Positions 45,579-55,073 are shown, numbered from the stretch's first letter. The stretch: 64,000 nt of DNA from Verrucomicrobiaceae bacterium (GCA_024232965.1 JACKQF010000001.1:1364001-1428000); one strand, 5' to 3'. Notes: generated by a model from the sequence alone, not told the origin. A program made the numbers and translations.

Positions 45579-46991
45579 TTACCACCCGCCGCCGAGAGCC
45601 TTCACCAAAAGCACTGCACTGAGGAACTGCTCGCCTTTGATTCGGGTGAGCTCTTGTTGAGATCTCAGGAGCGTGCGCTGGGCGTCAATCACTTCGTAAA
45701 ACGAGACCAAGCCGGAATCATAACGCTTTTGAGAAAGGTCCACTGCACGTTCTGCTGCTGAAACTGTCGCCTCCTGAGCGCTGCGTTGACGTGCCAGCAC
45801 GCTCAGACCGCTCAAGGCGTCTTCAACGTCGCGCATCGCCTCCAGTACTGTTTGTCGATAGCTGGCCGCCGCTTGCTGATAGCGAGCGCGCTGCGCATCG
45901 ATATCAGCAGCGCGTTTATTGGCATCAAAGATCGGCCAATCGACTGCCGCCGGTCCCATCGCCCAGATACGACTTGCGCTACGGGCGAGTTGACCGATGA
46001 AACTACTTTCCCGTCCGCCACTCATTCCAATGCGGACACTGGGAAATAAGGCAGCCTTTGCGACACCGACCTCAGCGTTCAGAGCAGCCATCTCGCGCTC
46101 CGCAGCGGCGATATCCGGACGACGCTCCAGGAGATCGCTGGGCACGCTGCTTGGGACGTTTGGTGGCGAGCCTTTGAGATCTGCTGCTGGTAACCGATAG
46201 CTTGAGGCGGTCTGCCCTATCAAAAGCGCAATCGCGTGTTCCAACTCCGCGCGACGCTTTTCGAGTCCGATCGCTTCCGACTGGGTCGCAGCAAGTTCAG
46301 TTTCAGCTTGTGCCACATCCACCTGAGCGATGTCGCCTTGTTTAAAACGCACTGTGGCCAGATCTAGCGTGCGTTGGCGCAGGGCGAGCGTGCTCTTCAG
46401 CAACGAAATCTCTGCATCCTGGGCACGAAGCGCAAAGTAATTCATCGCAAGTTCTCCCTGTAGCGAAAGCAGGACACTCCGCCGATCTGCCTCCGCACGT
46501 TCCACTCGTGCCAGCGATGCTTGCGATTGATTTTTTACCCTTCCCCAGAGATCCAGTTCATAGTCGAGATCAAGCACCCCGCGCAAGGTCGTCCGGGTGC
46601 GACCTCCGGCAAATTGATACTGAAGTGTCTCTGTTCCACGGCTGCGCTGGGCCGTTCCCGCCAAACCTGCGGATGGAAAAAGCCCCGCACGATCGGCACG
46701 TGCCACCGCTTGTGCCTCCACGACACGCTGCACGGCAATCTCCAGCGTTGGACTCCCTGCCTCGGCCTGTTTCATGAGATTGCTGAGAGTGGAATCACCA
46801 AACAAACCCCACCAGTTCCCTCGGCTTTCCGCATCACGCGGCTCAGCAGTACGCCAGGGGCCTGAGGTGGCGAATTTGTCCGGCAGATCCACCTGCGGCT
46901 TCGAGTACTTCGGAGCAAGGTTGCAGCCCATCAAGCCCAGCATACAAACAGACGCGAGTAAGTTCTTCTGCATCATATTAGTCTTCATCAT
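45579..46991 (-). CDS. RND efflux outer-membrane factor (NodT/OprM family lipoprotein)
   Basis: TolC-like outer-membrane channel lipoprotein of about 470 residues, third gene of the efflux operon. The lipobox is MLGLMGC. OEP repeats are clear: SLEGELAMNYFALRAQDAEISLL-type helices, LDLATVRFKQGDIAQVDVAQAETELA and VDLSQKRYDSGLVSFYEVIDAQRTLLRSQQEL. The frame opens with TTG at 46997; ATG at 46991, 46988 or 46976 are all possible and each keeps the lipoprotein signal. The 5' end overlaps the permease stop at 46978, indicating coupling. Confidence 0.93.
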   Translation of the reverse strand: MMKTNMMQKNLLASVCMLGLMGCNLAPKYSKPQVDLPDKFATSGPWRTAEPRDAESRGNWWGLFGDSTLSNLMKQAEAGSPTLEIAVQRVVEAQAVARADRAGLFPSAGLAGTAQRSRGTETLQYQFAGGRTRTTLRGVLDLDYELDLWGRVKNQSQASLARVERAEADRRSVLLSLQGELAMNYFALRAQDAEISLLKSTLALRQRTLDLATVRFKQGDIAQVDVAQAETELAATQSEAIGLEKRRAELEHAIALLIGQTASSYRLPAADLKGSPPNVPSSVPSDLLERRPDIAAAEREMAALNAEVGVAKAALFPSVRIGMSGGRESSFIGQLARSASRIWAMGPAAVDWPIFDANKRAADIDAQRARYQQAAASYRQTVLEAMRDVEDALSGLSVLARQRSAQEATVSAAERAVDLSQKRYDSGLVSFYEVIDAQRTLLRSQQELTRIKGEQFLSAVLLVKALGGGW

Positions 46992-49900
46992 CTCCAAGCA
47001 CTTTCAGTTCGGCATCCAGTCTGCGTCCCACATCGCCTACCGAGCCTGTGCCTCGCGCGATCAGGGCATACACCATAGGCACGAGAAACAGCGTCACCAC
47101 GGTCGCAAGACTCACACCAAAGACGATCACCACGCCAACGACCATACGAGTCTCCGCCCCAGCGCCATGACTCAGCATCAGCGGGGCTGCACCCATGACG
47201 GTAGATAGCGCTGTCATCATGATCGGTCTCAGTCGTTGCTCACTGGCATTCAGAATGGCATCGACAAAGCTCTGCCCCTCGTCGCGCATCTGATTGATGA
47301 ACTCCACGATCAAGATGCCATTTTTTGCCGCCAAGCCAATCAGCATGATCAGCCCGATCTGGCTATAGATGCTCTGGCTCTGCCCCATCCACTGGAGCCC
47401 CAACAAGGCACCTGCCACCGCAACAGGCACTGTCAGCATAATGGTCAACGGATGCACAAAGCTCTCGAATTGCGCCGCCAAAACAAGGAATGCCACCAGC
47501 AGGGCCAGCCCAAAGACCAGAGCCATGCTGCTGGATGTTTCCTTTAACTTTAGCGCATTGCCCTTGTATCCGATCACTGCACTCGGCGGCAGATTTTCAT
47601 GAATCAAATCCTCCATGTAGGCGAGCGCCTCACCGAGGCTGTATCCAGCTGCGAGTTCGCAATCGAGCGTGATGGAGCGCATCCGATTGTAGCGATTCAG
47701 ACTGCCGCTATCGGCGAACTCATCAAAGGTCACTAGATTTGCCAGCGGGATCAATTCCTTGGTTCGATCACTGCGCACAAAAATGTTATTCAGATCCGTC
47801 GGGCTACTTTTATCGCCGTAGCTACCTTCAACCAACACGTCGTATTCTTCACCTTGATGCAAAAAGGTCGTGACGCGGCGACTTCCCAGCAAAGTCTCCA
47901 ACGTCCGTCCGATACTGGCACTACTGACACCAAGATCCGCCGCACGGGCTTGATTGATACTGATGCGGAGCTGCGGCTTCGTATCCCGGTAATCGCAATC
48001 CAGGCCTACAATGTTCGGATTATCTTTGGCCTTGGCCAAAAGAATATCACGCCATTGGGCAAGCTCCTCAAACGTGGGGCCGCCAACCACAATCTCCATG
48101 GCTTTGTTCAAACCACGCGATAGGCCTTGGCGCATGATGACAGCCGTCTTGACGCCCGGTACATCCGCCACCTTGCCACGGACTTCGTCCATGATCTCAA
48201 AGCCATTTCTCCGCTCACCAAAGGGGGCCAGGGTCAGGACACCAATACCTTCGTTGAAGTCATTGGTGCCCCCAAACGAACGTGGCGCACGCACCAGCAC
48301 GCGGGTAGCCTCGTGGGTGTCGTCCAGAAGATACATCAGTCTGTCCTCCAGGGATTCCAGGGCATTGACGGTGTAATTAAAGCTCGATCCTGGGGGACCT
48401 GTCGCCGTCACAAAGAATGACCCGCGATCTTCGCGGGGCGTGAACTCCTCGGGAATGCTTTTGATCAAATAAGCGCATAGCAAGCCCAGCCCGACGACCA
48501 CCGGAACCACGACGGCGGAAAATGGCAACGCCAAAACCAAGAGTCGTCGATAGCCCGCCTGCAGCCAGTCAAAGATCCGCGCCAGACCGCGTGCCAAAAT
48601 CCCGTCCCCTTCCCGATCCCGCATGATCTTGGAAGCTAACATGGGCGACAACGTCAACGCCACGAAGGCCGAGAACGCCACGGCGACTGCCAGCGTGATC
48701 GAGAACTCGCTAAACAACCGCCCTGCATCGCCTGGCATGAACGTGATGGGCACAAACACCGCCAACAGCACCAGTGTAGTCGCGACCACGGCAAAACCGA
48801 CCTGCCGGGTGCCGCGATAGGCCGCGACCAGGGGCTTTTCTCCGTCCTCGATCCGGCGGTGAATGTTCTCCAGCACAACGATGGCATCGTCTACCACCAG
48901 ACCAATGGCCAATACCAGCGCGAGCATGGTGAGCGTGTTGATCGTATAACCAAGGGCATCCAGCGCCATGAAGGTCCCCAGCACTGAGACCGGCACGGCC
49001 ACTGTGGGCACCAGCACTGCACGGAAACTACCCAGGAAGATGTAGATAATTACGACGACCAAGATCACCGCGATGATCAGGGCGCGATACACTTCATAGA
49101 GCGATTCTTGGACGAAGACGCTCATGTCGTAGCTGTTTTCCAGATGCATCCCCTCGGGCAGAGTAGCACGCACTTTCTCTGCCTCCTCCCGCACCGCTTT
49201 TGCCACATCCAGCGTGTTGGCGCGAGATTGGCGCACGATGCCCAGGGAAATCATTGGAATGCGATTGCCACGGAAAACGACGCGCGATTCTGATGAACCG
49301 AGCTCAATCTTCGCAACCTCTCCCAGCCGCACTTGATAGCCGTTCTCGCCTCGGGCGATGACCATTTTTTCAAAGTCCTCCGGCGTCTGATATTCACGAT
49401 TGATGCGCACGGTGAACTGCCGATCCAGAGACTGCACCGCGCCAGCCGGTGGATCCACGTTTTCGCGCCGCAGTGCGTCCTCGACATCATTGACCGTCAG
49501 TTGCCGCGCCGCCAGTGCCTCGCGATCCACCCAGATACGCAGCGCATATCGATTCCCGCCACTGACTCGGACACGAGCCACCCCAGGGAGTCGCGAGAAA
49601 CGATCCATCAGCGAACGCTCGGCATAATCCGTGAGTTCCAGCGTGTTGTGGTGATCGCTCGCCAAATTCAGGTACATGAGAATCTCTGCGCTCATGTCCG
49701 TTTTGCCGACGTTTGGCTCGTCCACTTCTTCGGGGAAATCGGCGACAACGGGTCCAATCGCCTCGCGGATGTCGCTCGCTGCGGCATCGAGATCTCGGCC
49801 CAAATTGAATTCCACTGTGATCTCGGATTTGCCGTCGGTGCTGACAGAGGAGATGTTTTTGATCGCCTCCACCATACTAATGCGATCCTCCAACCTCTGG

Positions 49901-50091
49901 CTGATGCGACGCTCGACCACGGACGCTGCCGCTCCACGGTAGTAGGTCTCGATGGTGACGATCGGAGGCTCGATATCCGGGTATTCGCGCACCTGTAGAC
50001 GCTGGTAACTTACGATGCCAAAGGCCACGAGCAGCAGATTCATCACCGTGGCCAGCACGGGGCGTCGGACGCTGGTATCAGAGAGCCACAT
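46978..50091 (-). CDS. RND efflux permease, HAE1 (AcrB/MexB) type
   Basis: Inner-membrane proton/drug antiporter of 1037 residues. It begins MWLSDTSVRRPVLATVMNLLLVAFG. The TM4 proton-relay pair is present (LAIGLVVDDAIVVLENIHRRIEDGEKP), as are the duplicated large periplasmic loops and the late TM signatures (GLAAKNGILIVEFINQMRD, RPIMMTALSTVMGAAPLML). It lies ten bases after the adaptor gene and overlaps the outer-membrane factor. The Asp-Asp relay marks it as a hydrophobic/amphiphilic exporter rather than a metal (CzcA) pump. The substrate is not predictable. Confidence 0.97.
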   Translation of the reverse strand: MWLSDTSVRRPVLATVMNLLLVAFGIVSYQRLQVREYPDIEPPIVTIETYYRGAAASVVERRISQRLEDRISMVEAIKNISSVSTDGKSEITVEFNLGRDLDAAASDIREAIGPVVADFPEEVDEPNVGKTDMSAEILMYLNLASDHHNTLELTDYAERSLMDRFSRLPGVARVRVSGGNRYALRIWVDREALAARQLTVNDVEDALRRENVDPPAGAVQSLDRQFTVRINREYQTPEDFEKMVIARGENGYQVRLGEVAKIELGSSESRVVFRGNRIPMISLGIVRQSRANTLDVAKAVREEAEKVRATLPEGMHLENSYDMSVFVQESLYEVYRALIIAVILVVVIIYIFLGSFRAVLVPTVAVPVSVLGTFMALDALGYTINTLTMLALVLAIGLVVDDAIVVLENIHRRIEDGEKPLVAAYRGTRQVGFAVVATTLVLLAVFVPITFMPGDAGRLFSEFSITLAVAVAFSAFVALTLSPMLASKIMRDREGDGILARGLARIFDWLQAGYRRLLVLALPFSAVVVPVVVGLGLLCAYLIKSIPEEFTPREDRGSFFVTATGPPGSSFNYTVNALESLEDRLMYLLDDTHEATRVLVRAPRSFGGTNDFNEGIGVLTLAPFGERRNGFEIMDEVRGKVADVPGVKTAVIMRQGLSRGLNKAMEIVVGGPTFEELAQWRDILLAKAKDNPNIVGLDCDYRDTKPQLRISINQARAADLGVSSASIGRTLETLLGSRRVTTFLHQGEEYDVLVEGSYGDKSSPTDLNNIFVRSDRTKELIPLANLVTFDEFADSGSLNRYNRMRSITLDCELAAGYSLGEALAYMEDLIHENLPPSAVIGYKGNALKLKETSSSMALVFGLALLVAFLVLAAQFESFVHPLTIMLTVPVAVAGALLGLQWMGQSQSIYSQIGLIMLIGLAAKNGILIVEFINQMRDEGQSFVDAILNASEQRLRPIMMTALSTVMGAAPLMLSHGAGAETRMVVGVVIVFGVSLATVVTLFLVPMVYALIARGTGSVGDVGRRLDAELKVLGDDED

Positions 50092-50100
50092 GCGCGAGAA

Positions 50101-51222
50101 TTATGGGCCGACTTCAGGATTGAACGGTTCAGACGGCCCGGTGTATTCGCCAGTCACCTTGACGGACGCGCCGTCCTGCAGCCCCACCAAACCATCAGTG
50201 ATGACCACCTGCCCTTCTGTCAAACCTTTGAGAATCTCGATCATCCCCGGCTTGCGAATGCCTATCTCCACCGGGACGCGCTTTGCTTTACCATCCGCCA
50301 AGACGAACACAAACTTCGTTGACCCCACCGGCACCAGTGAACGCTCAGGGATACTCAGCGAGATGCGTGGAGCCAGCGCCATCTTGACCATCACCAGCAT
50401 GCCAGGCTTCAGCAGTAGTTTTGGATTATCGACCTCTGCACGCGCCGCGACGGATCGCGTCAGCGGATCGATGCGTGAGTCCACCTTGGCAATCTTTCCT
50501 GGAAAAGTAGCGTCGCCCAGAGCATCGGCGTGAGTCGTGATGCCGACGCCAGGCTGCGCCTGCGAGAGGAAGGTCTCGGGGATGCTGAAGTCGATCTTTA
50601 CCACATCAACTTTGTCCAGCGTCGCAATGACCGTGCCAGGTGAAACCAATGCGCCAACACTAATGCGCCGCAGTCCCATCCATCCATCAAAGGGTGCTAC
50701 GATCTGGCGATCAGCCATTTTTGCCTCAGCCTCAAGGATCTGCTGTTTGGCGATATCGGACTGCGTCTTGCGCTCTTCCAACCGCGCCTCTGGCGCCGCC
50801 CCCTGTTTGACCAAGCCTTCAAGGCGGGCGATCTCGCGGGCCTGTTCGGCCAAGGATGCCTTTGCCGATTCCAGCATGGCTGATTCCTCAGCATGACTGA
50901 GCTCGGCCAGTAGCGTTCCTTTTTTGACAAAATCGCCGTCCTCAAAATGCAGCGCGGTGATGACCTCCGTGACGTTTGGGCTAATTTCGGTGGACTCAAA
51001 CGCTCGCACCGTCCCGATCGCATCCAGATCTACCGCAAAATTCTCTTTTCCAACCTTGGCAGTCATGACCTGCGCCGCGCTCTTGGCGGGTCGCGTGCTC
51101 ACGGAGGAGGCCTTTTTCGCCTGCTGTCCCTGCCAATACCACCAACCCACACCTGCGACTCCAGCCGTCACGATCAAAAAGACGATGACGCGGGAGAGAG
51201 CTGAGGTTTTGGCTTCTGACAT
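50101..51222 (-). CDS. RND efflux periplasmic adaptor (membrane fusion protein)
   Basis: Periplasmic adaptor of 373 residues and first gene of the adaptor-permease-outer membrane factor operon. A single N-terminal helix (VIVFLIVTAGVAGVGWWYWQ) anchors it. The lipoyl/barrel-sandwich halves are FVKKGTLLAELSHAEESAM and QIVAPFDGWMGLRRISVGALVSPGTVIATL, separated by a helical hairpin (SAKASLAEQAREIARLEGLVKQGAAPEARLEER). The start at 51222 fits; the frame open to 51291 adds only non-coding-like residues. Short inverted repeats upstream may be operators. Confidence 0.94.
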   Translation of the reverse strand: MSEAKTSALSRVIVFLIVTAGVAGVGWWYWQGQQAKKASSVSTRPAKSAAQVMTAKVGKENFAVDLDAIGTVRAFESTEISPNVTEVITALHFEDGDFVKKGTLLAELSHAEESAMLESAKASLAEQAREIARLEGLVKQGAAPEARLEERKTQSDIAKQQILEAEAKMADRQIVAPFDGWMGLRRISVGALVSPGTVIATLDKVDVVKIDFSIPETFLSQAQPGVGITTHADALGDATFPGKIAKVDSRIDPLTRSVAARAEVDNPKLLLKPGMLVMVKMALAPRISLSIPERSLVPVGSTKFVFVLADGKAKRVPVEIGIRKPGMIEILKGLTEGQVVITDGLVGLQDGASVKVTGEYTGPSEPFNPEVGP

Positions 51223-51277
51223 GTAGGGGGGCTTGCGGGAAGAGGGAAAGAAACAACGTCCCTTGATACAAATGCTA

Positions 51278-51315
51278 TCAGTTAGGCACAACTGAAAGTG
51301 CGATAACTGTAGTTA
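51278..51315. promoter_or_regulatory. Inverted repeats upstream of the RND operon
   Basis: TCAGTT-AGGCAC-AACTGA (51278-51295) and TAACT-GT-AGTTA (51304-51315) lie 55-95 bases upstream of the adaptor start. They are candidate sites for a TetR/MarR-type repressor; no regulator gene is adjacent. Confidence 0.35.
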
Positions 51316-51392
51316 CTAGCCCCCCGTCCGACTCTAACGAGGTTGCGTGAGCCACGCCGGACAGGCTCGGCAAAGCCCCACCAAGTCCCCGG

Positions 51393-51986
51393 TCACTTTG
51401 CCTCGACGGCATCCAGGTCACCCAACTTCAACGTCGGCACCTTCACCGCATCACTGACGTTCAGTGCCACCCAGTGGCCAGAGATCGCATGGGCCGGGAA
51501 TCCGCAGGCCAGGGCATACTCACCCGCTTCATCGGCGACGAAGCTAAAATCAGCTTTCCCGAATGACATGCCCTGCGTGTGCTTTGGCACTGCGCCACCG
51601 GGGAACCAGGGTTCCGCGACCTGGAGCTTTTGCGTATCTGGCTTGTCGATCACAATGGCGCTGTGCGGCACAGGACCGGGATTGATGAAGTTGACCTCAA
51701 CCGTCCAACCGGTCGGAATGGTGTAAACGGCCGCACCTTTGGCGTAGCCGTTGAAATTCATGCCATAGTTCTCGGCGGTAAAAGTGGCCACCAGCGTGAT
51801 CTTTGCGGTCTTGGGCTTGTCGCTCAGCTTGAGGAAGTCAGCGGAGGTAATGCCCTCGATCATCTCCTTCTTAATTCCGCTCAACGCGGCAGCAGCATGT
51901 GCGGCGTGATCTTCGGTCTTGGCCTCTTGCGCAGGAGCGGTCACGGCAACGAGGAGGGCTAGGGCGGCAAGGGTGGGTTTTTTCAT
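51393..51986 (-). CDS. Rusticyanin/sulfocyanin-like cupredoxin, periplasmic
   Basis: Exported blue-copper-like protein of 197 residues. The signal peptide ends at APAQ. The domain (residues 60-180) has YTIPTGWTVEVNFINPGPVPHSAIVI (His108 ligand) and YALACGFPAHAISGHWVAL (Cys161, His166). In rusticyanin and sulfocyanin the fourth, axial ligand is the Met in C-x4-H-x4-M; here that position is His171. A short His-rich stretch (DHAAHAA) follows the signal peptide. It is 76 bases downstream of the PQQ sugar dehydrogenase on the same strand, with a hairpin between. A role as electron acceptor for that dehydrogenase is plausible but unproven. Confidence 0.85.
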   Translation of the reverse strand: MKKPTLAALALLVAVTAPAQEAKTEDHAAHAAAALSGIKKEMIEGITSADFLKLSDKPKTAKITLVATFTAENYGMNFNGYAKGAAVYTIPTGWTVEVNFINPGPVPHSAIVIDKPDTQKLQVAEPWFPGGAVPKHTQGMSFGKADFSFVADEAGEYALACGFPAHAISGHWVALNVSDAVKVPTLKLGDLDAVEAK

Positions 51987-52003
51987 GGAAAACGGTGGTT
52001 GGT

Positions 52004-52041
52004 AAAAATGGGCGCGCCGACGGATGAACCCATCGGCGCGC
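52004..52041 (-). terminator. Hairpin with T-run between PQQ dehydrogenase and cupredoxin genes
   Basis: On the minus strand GCGCGCCGA and TCGGCGCGC form a perfect nine-pair stem with a 12-base loop, then CCCATTTTT. It could be a full or partial terminator that lowers cupredoxin expression relative to the dehydrogenase, or it may protect upstream mRNA. Confidence 0.7.
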
Positions 52042-52062
52042 GCTGACAAGAGATGTCTTGAA

Positions 52063-53445
52063 TTACTTCGCCTGAAGCGGTGCCGTTACGGCGCCTTCAG
52101 GGACTTTGTTGGCGGGGACTAGCTTCCAGACCGCACCTCGTTCTTCCATGTAGGGGTCCACCTTTCCGCCATATCCAGCGGTGCCCTGGGCCATGTAGAT
52201 GCTGCCGTCTGGACCAATGCCGGAGCCAGTTGGGCGCAGTCCATCGCCAAGGTCCAAGACCTCTTGCATGACCCACTTACCGCCGTCTTGCTTCATGCCC
52301 CAAACCTTACCACTGCCCCAGTCGGCAGCGAAGTAGATGCCTTCCAGCTCAGGGTATTCCTTGTTACGAGACACACCCAGATTAATAACGCAGATCCCTT
52401 GGTCAACGTGGCTGTATTCAGCAATCGGTAAGACGCCCACTTTAGGGTAGTCCACCGGATCCGTTGCGGTCTCGGTGCCGTCGGGGTTCTTTTTCAAAAT
52501 CATCGGGAATGGGTGGCTGCCGCACATGAACTTCCAGCCGTAGTTTTCTCCGCCTTTGCTGCTCGCTGGCTGCATATTGATCTCTTCCCAATGATTCTGG
52601 CCAATGTCAGCGACGTAGAGATCGCCAGTCGCTGAATCAAAGGAGAATGTCCAAGGATTGCGCAGACCGTAAGCCCAGATTTCTGGCTTTGCCTTTGGAT
52701 GCACTTTGGAAAAAGCCTCTTCGCTGACACCAAACAGCGTCATCTGCTGCAGGGGGGTGATGAAGGGATTGTCCTTCGGGATGTCGTAGGCGCGATCGCC
52801 AGAGGACTTGTTGACGTCGATGCGCAACATCTTGCCGAGGTAAGTGTGCAGGTCCTGACCCGCATTGATCACGTCCCCTTCCCATCCGCCGTCGCCGACC
52901 CCAACATACAAATAGCCATCCGGGCCAAAGGCGATCTGACCACCGTGGTGATTGCAGTAAGGGAAATCGATCTGCATGATGATCTTAGCGCTGGCGGGAT
53001 CCAGGCGATCCGGGTTGGCTGCGTCCACGGTGTATTCCGCCACCATCGATGCGCCGTTGAACCACAGGTCTGCGTAGCAAATGTAGACCTTTCCGTTGGT
53101 TTTGAAGTCAGGGTGAAAGGCCATGCTGAACATGCCCAGCTCAAGGAACGACGAGATCGTCTTGTCCTTCAGATCCAGAAAGGGACGACGCAGCTTTTTG
53201 CCATCCTTGATGATTTGGATGACGCCTGGGCGCTCGATGATGAAGATGCGTCCCGTCCCATCGTTTGGAGCCGCGACACTCACAGGCTCCGCCAAATCGT
53301 CGGCCACCTTGACTAGAGCTACTTTGACATCGCCAGGCAACTTGCCGCCAGGCTGGACGGGCATCGCCTGTTCGGCGTTGATGGAGAGTGCCGGAAGCGC
53401 CAAGAAGGCGAGAGCAAGAAGGGTGGAGGTTCTTTGAATCTTCAT
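52063..53445 (-). CDS. PQQ-dependent sugar dehydrogenase (soluble GDH/aldose type)
   Basis: Exported six-bladed propeller of 460 residues in the glucose/sorbosone dehydrogenase family. The signal peptide ends near INAEQA. Diagnostic segments are VAAPNDGTGRIFIIERPGVIQII, GQIAFGPDGYLYVGVGDGG, YGLRNPWTFSFDSATGDLYVADIGQNHWEEI and GSIYMAQG. The periplasmic enzyme would oxidise aldoses and pass electrons to a carrier. The neighbouring cupredoxin is a candidate acceptor. No PQQ biosynthesis genes are in the window. Confidence 0.9.
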   Translation of the reverse strand: MKIQRTSTLLALAFLALPALSINAEQAMPVQPGGKLPGDVKVALVKVADDLAEPVSVAAPNDGTGRIFIIERPGVIQIIKDGKKLRRPFLDLKDKTISSFLELGMFSMAFHPDFKTNGKVYICYADLWFNGASMVAEYTVDAANPDRLDPASAKIIMQIDFPYCNHHGGQIAFGPDGYLYVGVGDGGWEGDVINAGQDLHTYLGKMLRIDVNKSSGDRAYDIPKDNPFITPLQQMTLFGVSEEAFSKVHPKAKPEIWAYGLRNPWTFSFDSATGDLYVADIGQNHWEEINMQPASSKGGENYGWKFMCGSHPFPMILKKNPDGTETATDPVDYPKVGVLPIAEYSHVDQGICVINLGVSRNKEYPELEGIYFAADWGSGKVWGMKQDGGKWVMQEVLDLGDGLRPTGSGIGPDGSIYMAQGTAGYGGKVDPYMEERGAVWKLVPANKVPEGAVTAPLQAK

Positions 53446-53626
53446 GGGTTGGGTTGGAGTGATGGATCTAAGCCGGGCATTTTTCCCGAAGAAAGCATAA
53501 GCCTAGCGGATGAATGGATACGCTGACAAGACTGAAATTGTACGGCGAGGTACAGCGGCGGAATCGCCCGGAGTCGCCGTCGGTAGCCCAATCATGAGCG
53601 TTAGAGCGATTCTCCGCCTTCAAAAA

Positions 53627-54103
53627 TCAGTTTATCGAATGAATCCAAAGATTGAGGGCTGTCGATGGCGCAAGGATGCAAATGAGAGCGAAGACGCCAA
53701 ACCAATGGCGGAAACGATACACAAGATTGACTGACCAGTGCGGCACATACGATGGCACAATGCGCGGCCCGAAGTGTGAAAGCTCCCCGAGGGCGATCAA
53801 GAGGATTCCAGCCATCGAGAGCATCGGAAACACGTTGGTCAGAAAGGCTGTTGAGATCAAAAATTCTTGGAGGCTATTCGGGCTTCCAGTTTGAAGCGCT
53901 TTAATCATTGACTCAATCTCGGCGCGATCAGGAGTCTCATTCAGTAGTCCAAATGCGCGTGCGACGCCTGCAATCCGAACGATAACCAGCCAGCCGAAAA
54001 CAGACACTCCGAAGGTCCGCCAAGCCCAAATTGCCATCCAGATTACACCAACCGATAGAGCAACGGTCAATGCACTCACGGTCAAAGTCAGAATCGTCGT
54101 CAT
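53627..54103 (-). CDS. Hypothetical four-helix membrane protein
   Basis: Protein of 158 residues with about four hydrophobic segments (residues 5-30, 33-48, 80-105, 130-152). I recognise no family motif. The start at 54103 follows AAGGGAA, a weak ribosome binding site, and is preferred over 54130. No close neighbour in the same transcript is evident: 181 bases separate it from the PQQ dehydrogenase and 160 from the next gene upstream. Function unknown. Confidence 0.65.
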   Translation of the reverse strand: MTTILTLTVSALTVALSVGVIWMAIWAWRTFGVSVFGWLVIVRIAGVARAFGLLNETPDRAEIESMIKALQTGSPNSLQEFLISTAFLTNVFPMLSMAGILLIALGELSHFGPRIVPSYVPHWSVNLVYRFRHWFGVFALICILAPSTALNLWIHSIN

Positions 54104-54177
54104 GTTTGTTTTCCCTTCTTTATGAATCAAATCCGAGACCTAGTGGCTGCCCATTCTTGTAGTCAAACATGACTTAG

Positions 54178-54193
54178 GCTCCGACGTCGGAGC
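54178..54193. repeat. Perfect 16-bp palindrome
   Basis: GCTCCGACGTCGGAGC in the gap between two small minus-strand genes. It lacks a loop and T-run and could be a regulator site or a dispersed element. Confidence 0.6.
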
Positions 54194-54291
54194 AAATCTA
54201 CCTCGCCGCCCAACCGGGCACAAGCACCGAACTCCATTCAGAGGAAACCATCCCCACCTTCGACTCCCGTCACCACCAACCACCGCAAAAG

Positions 54292-54660
54292 TCACCGCGG
54301 CTTCGCGATTATAGTGGAAAACCTATTGGGCCGATCCGGCTTCCTTCCGCTGATTATTACCCGAAATTCTCTCCCAATCGCCGATTGGGCACCAAAGGTC
54401 ATCGCGGGGCTATGGATGGCGATCTTCTTTGTATCACCAACCTGAATTGATGGATTTGAAGACTCAGTCACAACCATCGCGATGAGGAATCTGGCGTTGA
54501 AGTGCGTTACGAGGGTCTCAGCGTCGGACTGGAGTGAGATCGTTGAACTCACCACTCGACCGACAAACGAGATGTAACCATCGCTCTGCTCGGCTGCCGA
54601 ACTGGACTCAGCCACCAAAACAATCAACGCTAAAGCTGCGAGTATCCGTCTCAAATTCAT
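54292..54660 (-). CDS. Small secreted hypothetical protein
   Basis: Protein of 122 residues with a signal peptide (MNLRRILAALALIVLVAESSSA). The mature part (about 100 residues) has ISFVGRVVSSTISLQSD and IGREFRVIISGRKPDRPN, suggesting a small beta-rich domain. No family is recognised. It is divergent from the NHL propeller gene. Confidence 0.6.
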   Translation of the reverse strand: MNLRRILAALALIVLVAESSSAAEQSDGYISFVGRVVSSTISLQSDAETLVTHFNARFLIAMVVTESSNPSIQVGDTKKIAIHSPAMTFGAQSAIGREFRVIISGRKPDRPNRFSTIIAKPR

Positions 54661-55073
54661 GGTGATGGAGTCTGTTTCGTTGAATCATGCCGAGAATCCC
54701 GGCCAATGTCCAGTCGGACTCCCTTTGGACAATGCCAACAACACCCACGATCTAGCATTTCATCATGGACGGCCGAAATCCCCGGGGTGCAGCCACGTCC
54801 CTATTAGCGGTTCCAAGGCCTCCCCCCACCCCGCTGTCGCCCCACCGTGCGTTCTGGCGAATGCCCCTACAGTCATGCGCGATCTCCTCAGCCGATCAAT
54901 GCCTCTGGCCTCTCAGAGGCCAGCTACAACCGGCCACCACTCCATCCCCCGAGATCAGATACCTGAAATAACACCCCCTCGGCATTTCGTATTCTGCACT
55001 TCCACGAGGTGCCGCGATCAGAAGTGTTGACGCTGGCGGCATTTCCCGCTCCAATCTCTTTATCGACCTCATC
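54661..55073. other. Divergent intergenic region
   Basis: About 410 bases without a convincing gene between two divergent genes; promoters for both must lie here, but none is clear. It contains the palindrome at 54905. Confidence 0.5.
54905..54923. repeat. Perfect 9-bp inverted repeat
   Basis: CTGGCCTCT-C-AGAGGCCAG, 150 bases upstream of the NHL propeller gene. It is a candidate operator for a dimeric regulator. Confidence 0.55.
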
